64,000 bases of DNA, from positions 12,250,292-12,314,291 of the forward strand of contig CM067075.1 of NCBI GenBank assembly GCA_033980235.1. Direction: 5' to 3'. Source of the stretch: Diadema setosum. Its lineage: Eukaryota > Echinodermata > Echinoidea > Diadematoida > Diadematidae. The notes under the pieces were generated by a model. It did no database searches, was not told where the DNA came from, and saw only the letters and a program-made list of their open reading frames with translations. Made by a program: the position numbers and the translations under genes. How positions within the stretch are numbered: position 1 is the stretch's first letter; the number at the start of each line of letters is the position of its first letter. This document shows, one piece after another, positions 63,495 through 64,000 of this stretch.

Positions 63495-64000
63495 CTATAG
63501 AAGGGTTAAAAATAGTATAGCACATGCAGGTAATAGTTCAATAGGTTCAGGAATGGTGGCAAACAACCACCATACCAATAGAAGTAATTCATGCGTGAAA
63601 TTAAGGGATTTTAGACCTTTAGAAGTGATGTATTATTATATCACTCTAGTTTGTACGGTAATGAAAGACAACTAAAGAAAGTGTTGCAAAGGACGTAGAG
63701 GAATGTGCATGACAGGCGAGAGCGATCATAGCCCCGTTTCATAAAACTTACTATCAATAACAAGTTACGATATTTGCTATAAGCTACTGAAACCCTTGCA
63801 TCTGATTGGCTAAGAGCAAATTTGTCATAGAAATGTGGCAGTTGTTACCGTAACAGGTTTTATGAAACGGGACCTAAATCATTATTACCTAATTGTTGCT
63901 AGTGTAAACATGCGCCAAAATGTGCATTAAATTATCAACATGATATTTGGCTTAGCAGACCACGAAATAAGACAAGGAAAACCATGAATGAAGAAACTCT

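Overview
This window is animal (metazoan) nuclear DNA: AT-rich introns, GT/AG-bounded short exons, many microsatellites, inverted-repeat transposons, tRNA-derived SINE-like units and LINE remnants, and no bacterial-type genes. Domain content (gel-forming-mucin-like VWD-C8-TIL assemblies) and repeat character suggest a marine invertebrate deuterostome, most likely an echinoderm; the phylum is inference.

I read one gene across the whole window, on the minus strand, entering at the right edge and leaving at the left. I placed 72 coding exons (63494 down to 279). They join with consistent splice phases and no frame break, but neither gene end is present. In transcription order: (1) 63494-51343, the second von Willebrand D assembly of a gel-forming mucin (VWD, C8, TIL, E-like, TIL', E'-like modules); (2) 50596-44909, the third D assembly (VWD, C8, TIL, E-like); (3) 44038-36842, an LDL-receptor class A motif and three von Willebrand C-like modules, each cut by an intron just before its final CC-x-C; (4) 36526-18064, five near-identical single-exon domains of about 146 residues (called module M2 here), each followed by two short Thr/Pro/Ser exons; (5) 17199-16381, a diverged two-exon discoidin-like domain; (6) 15453-279, five copies of a two-exon, about 128-residue discoidin-like domain (module M1) that carries an acidic Ser-Gly run resembling glycosaminoglycan attachment sites, separated by clusters of 18-93 nt Thr/Pro-rich exons.

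The product would be a very large secreted, disulphide-linked, O-glycosylated mucus or matrix protein. Its mucin domain is not one long exon but about 31 short phase 1-1 exons alternating with ten or eleven folded cassettes. The M1 part grew by a higher-order duplication of about 6.7 kb holding two M1 units plus two different linker clusters; the M2 part grew by 2.7-4.2 kb unit duplication.

Introns hold nested mobile DNA: a 862 bp element with 17 bp perfect terminal inverted repeats and 160 bp internal tandem repeats, three copies of a pogo/Tigger-like MITE, three copies of a TAAAGGGA-ended MITE, hAT-like ends, several foldback elements, a LINE reverse-transcriptase C-terminus on + and a LINE zinc-finger fragment on -, and three loci of the same pentanucleotide satellite (GAATT). 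I found no supported gene on the + strand.
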